From: Hyphomicrobiales bacterium
GTDB taxonomy: Bacteria > Pseudomonadota > Alphaproteobacteria > Rhizobiales > JAJFHR01
Reading direction: 5' to 3'
Length of the DNA stretch: 7,305 nucleotides
NCBI GenBank assembly: GCA_021775515.1
Contig: JAJFHR010000094.1
Coordinates: forward strand, 1 to 7,305
Below are positions 6,515 to 7,305 of this stretch, piece by piece; within the stretch, counting starts at the first letter, position 1, and every line of letters begins with the position of its first letter. The notes beneath the pieces are model-generated. The model was not told the origin of the DNA. It searched no databases and saw nothing but the letters and a program-made list of their open reading frames with translations. The position numbers and the translations under genes were made by a program.

Positions 6515-6522
6515 ACCAGGTT

Positions 6523-7305
6523 TTAGCTGCAGCCGCTTGTTGCCCCGCAGGTGTCGCACTTAAGGCAGGTTCCGTTACGGACCATGGTGAAGTTAGCGCA
6601 CTCACCGCAGGCTTCGCCTTCATAACCGCGCATGCGCGCTTCAGCAATCTGACTGGCTTTGCTGCGTTCAGGGGTTTCCTGACCGGTCCGGGCATCGTTT
6701 GTATCTAATTCCGCATCGGGTACAGCAAATGTATCAAGAGCAACAGCCCCCAGGGTTTGCGCCTCAATCTGGGGAGAAAGGCTTAAGGCTGCTTCGGCCT
6801 GGGCTTGAAGCACGGCAACAGGCCCGCCATTTGAGGATTTGCCGGGCAGGGCGACAATCTTGCCTTCAAGGTTGCCGGGGCCACCGCGCATCAGCCCGCG
6901 ACTGATAACTTTACTGGCATCCAAGCCGCCAACTTCGGCGACACCTTCATTCACACCACCGCCAATAACCGTTGAATCAATGTCAGCCGGATCAACGTGA
7001 GCCAGATCATTGCGGCTCAGGTAGGACACCGCCAACTCACGGAAAACGTAATCCAGTATCGAGGTTGCGTTTTTGATGGTCTCATTGCCCTGGACCATGC
7101 CGGCAGGCTCAAACCGGGTAAACGTGAAAGCATCAACATATTCATCAAGCGGTACGCCGTATTGCAGGCCAAGCGAAATTGCGATGGCGAAATTGTTCAT
7201 CAGTGAGCGGAAAGCAGCGCCTTCCTTGTGCATATCAATGAAAATTTCACCAATGCGCCCGTCATCATACTCACCCGTGCGCAAATAAACCTTATGTCCG
7301 CCAAC
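6523..7305 (-). CDS. nrdJ: Class II (adenosylcobalamin-dependent) ribonucleoside-diphosphate reductase, C-terminal part
   Basis: The C-terminal 260 residues of a vitamin B12-dependent ribonucleotide reductase, which makes deoxyribonucleotides in the cytoplasm with or without oxygen; the start is beyond the right edge and the alphaproteobacterial form is about 1200 residues. Recognised segments are GEIFIDMHKEGAAFRSLMNNF and EYVDAFTFTRFEPAG (end of the catalytic barrel), DYVFRELAVSYL, then a Gly/Ala-rich, probably flexible linker (about 110-215 of the fragment). A Cys-rich tail follows: CGEC (233-236) and CLKCDTC (247-253) make a zinc-ribbon-like pair, and Cys259 is the penultimate residue. In this family the C-terminal cysteines are thought to re-reduce the active site. 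The frame is open to the window edge. It ends in TAA before the terminator at 6473-6514. Confidence 0.93.
   Translation of the reverse strand, partial: VGGHKVYLRTGEYDDGRIGEIFIDMHKEGAAFRSLMNNFAIAISLGLQYGVPLDEYVDAFTFTRFEPAGMVQGNETIKNATSILDYVFRELAVSYLSRNDLAHVDPADIDSTVIGGGVNEGVAEVGGLDASKVISRGLMRGGPGNLEGKIVALPGKSSNGGPVAVLQAQAEAALSLSPQIEAQTLGAVALDTFAVPDAELDTNDARTGQETPERSKASQIAEARMRGYEGEACGECANFTMVRNGTCLKCDTCGATSGCS

Overview
The window looks like chromosomal DNA of an alphaproteobacterium of moderate GC content. This rests on my memory of protein families, with no database search: the C-terminal part of a large class II (B12-dependent) ribonucleotide reductase, the propionyl-CoA carboxylase beta chain and the two small c-type cytochromes all read like alphaproteobacterial proteins. 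No mobile element, CRISPR array, tRNA or rRNA is visible.

Layout. On the + strand, the left edge (2-571) carries the 3' end of pccB, the carboxyltransferase subunit of propionyl-CoA carboxylase. Everything else is on the - strand. Reading leftwards from the right edge there are: the 3' end of nrdJ (6523-7305); a 232-bp intergenic region with a strong hairpin terminator and a candidate extended -10 promoter; a two-gene efflux operon with an RND periplasmic adaptor (5172-6290, TTG start) and an RND inner-membrane permease of the drug-efflux (HAE1) type (2039-5158); a 191-bp intergenic region with an FNR/CRP-type palindrome; and two monohaem c-type cytochromes (1260-1847, secreted; 627-1184, membrane-anchored). 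The second cytochrome converges on pccB across a 55-bp gap.

How the genes work together. Adaptor and permease should assemble with an outer-membrane channel encoded elsewhere. The adaptor stop codon overlaps the permease ribosome binding site, so the two are probably translationally coupled. The cytochromes form a separate small unit. A near-perfect TTGAT-N4-GTCAA box lies 56 bp upstream of the first one, which suggests control by an FNR/FixK/Dnr-like regulator and therefore a role in electron transfer under low oxygen or nitrogen-oxide conditions. Both carry His- or Met-rich stretches outside the haem motif that could bind metal.

The pump, pccB and nrdJ parts are ordinary. The least explained part is the cytochrome pair: no function is assigned here, and it has a clear regulatory box, metal-ligand-rich segments and an intercistronic hairpin. 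I do not see convincing evidence for a wholly new system.
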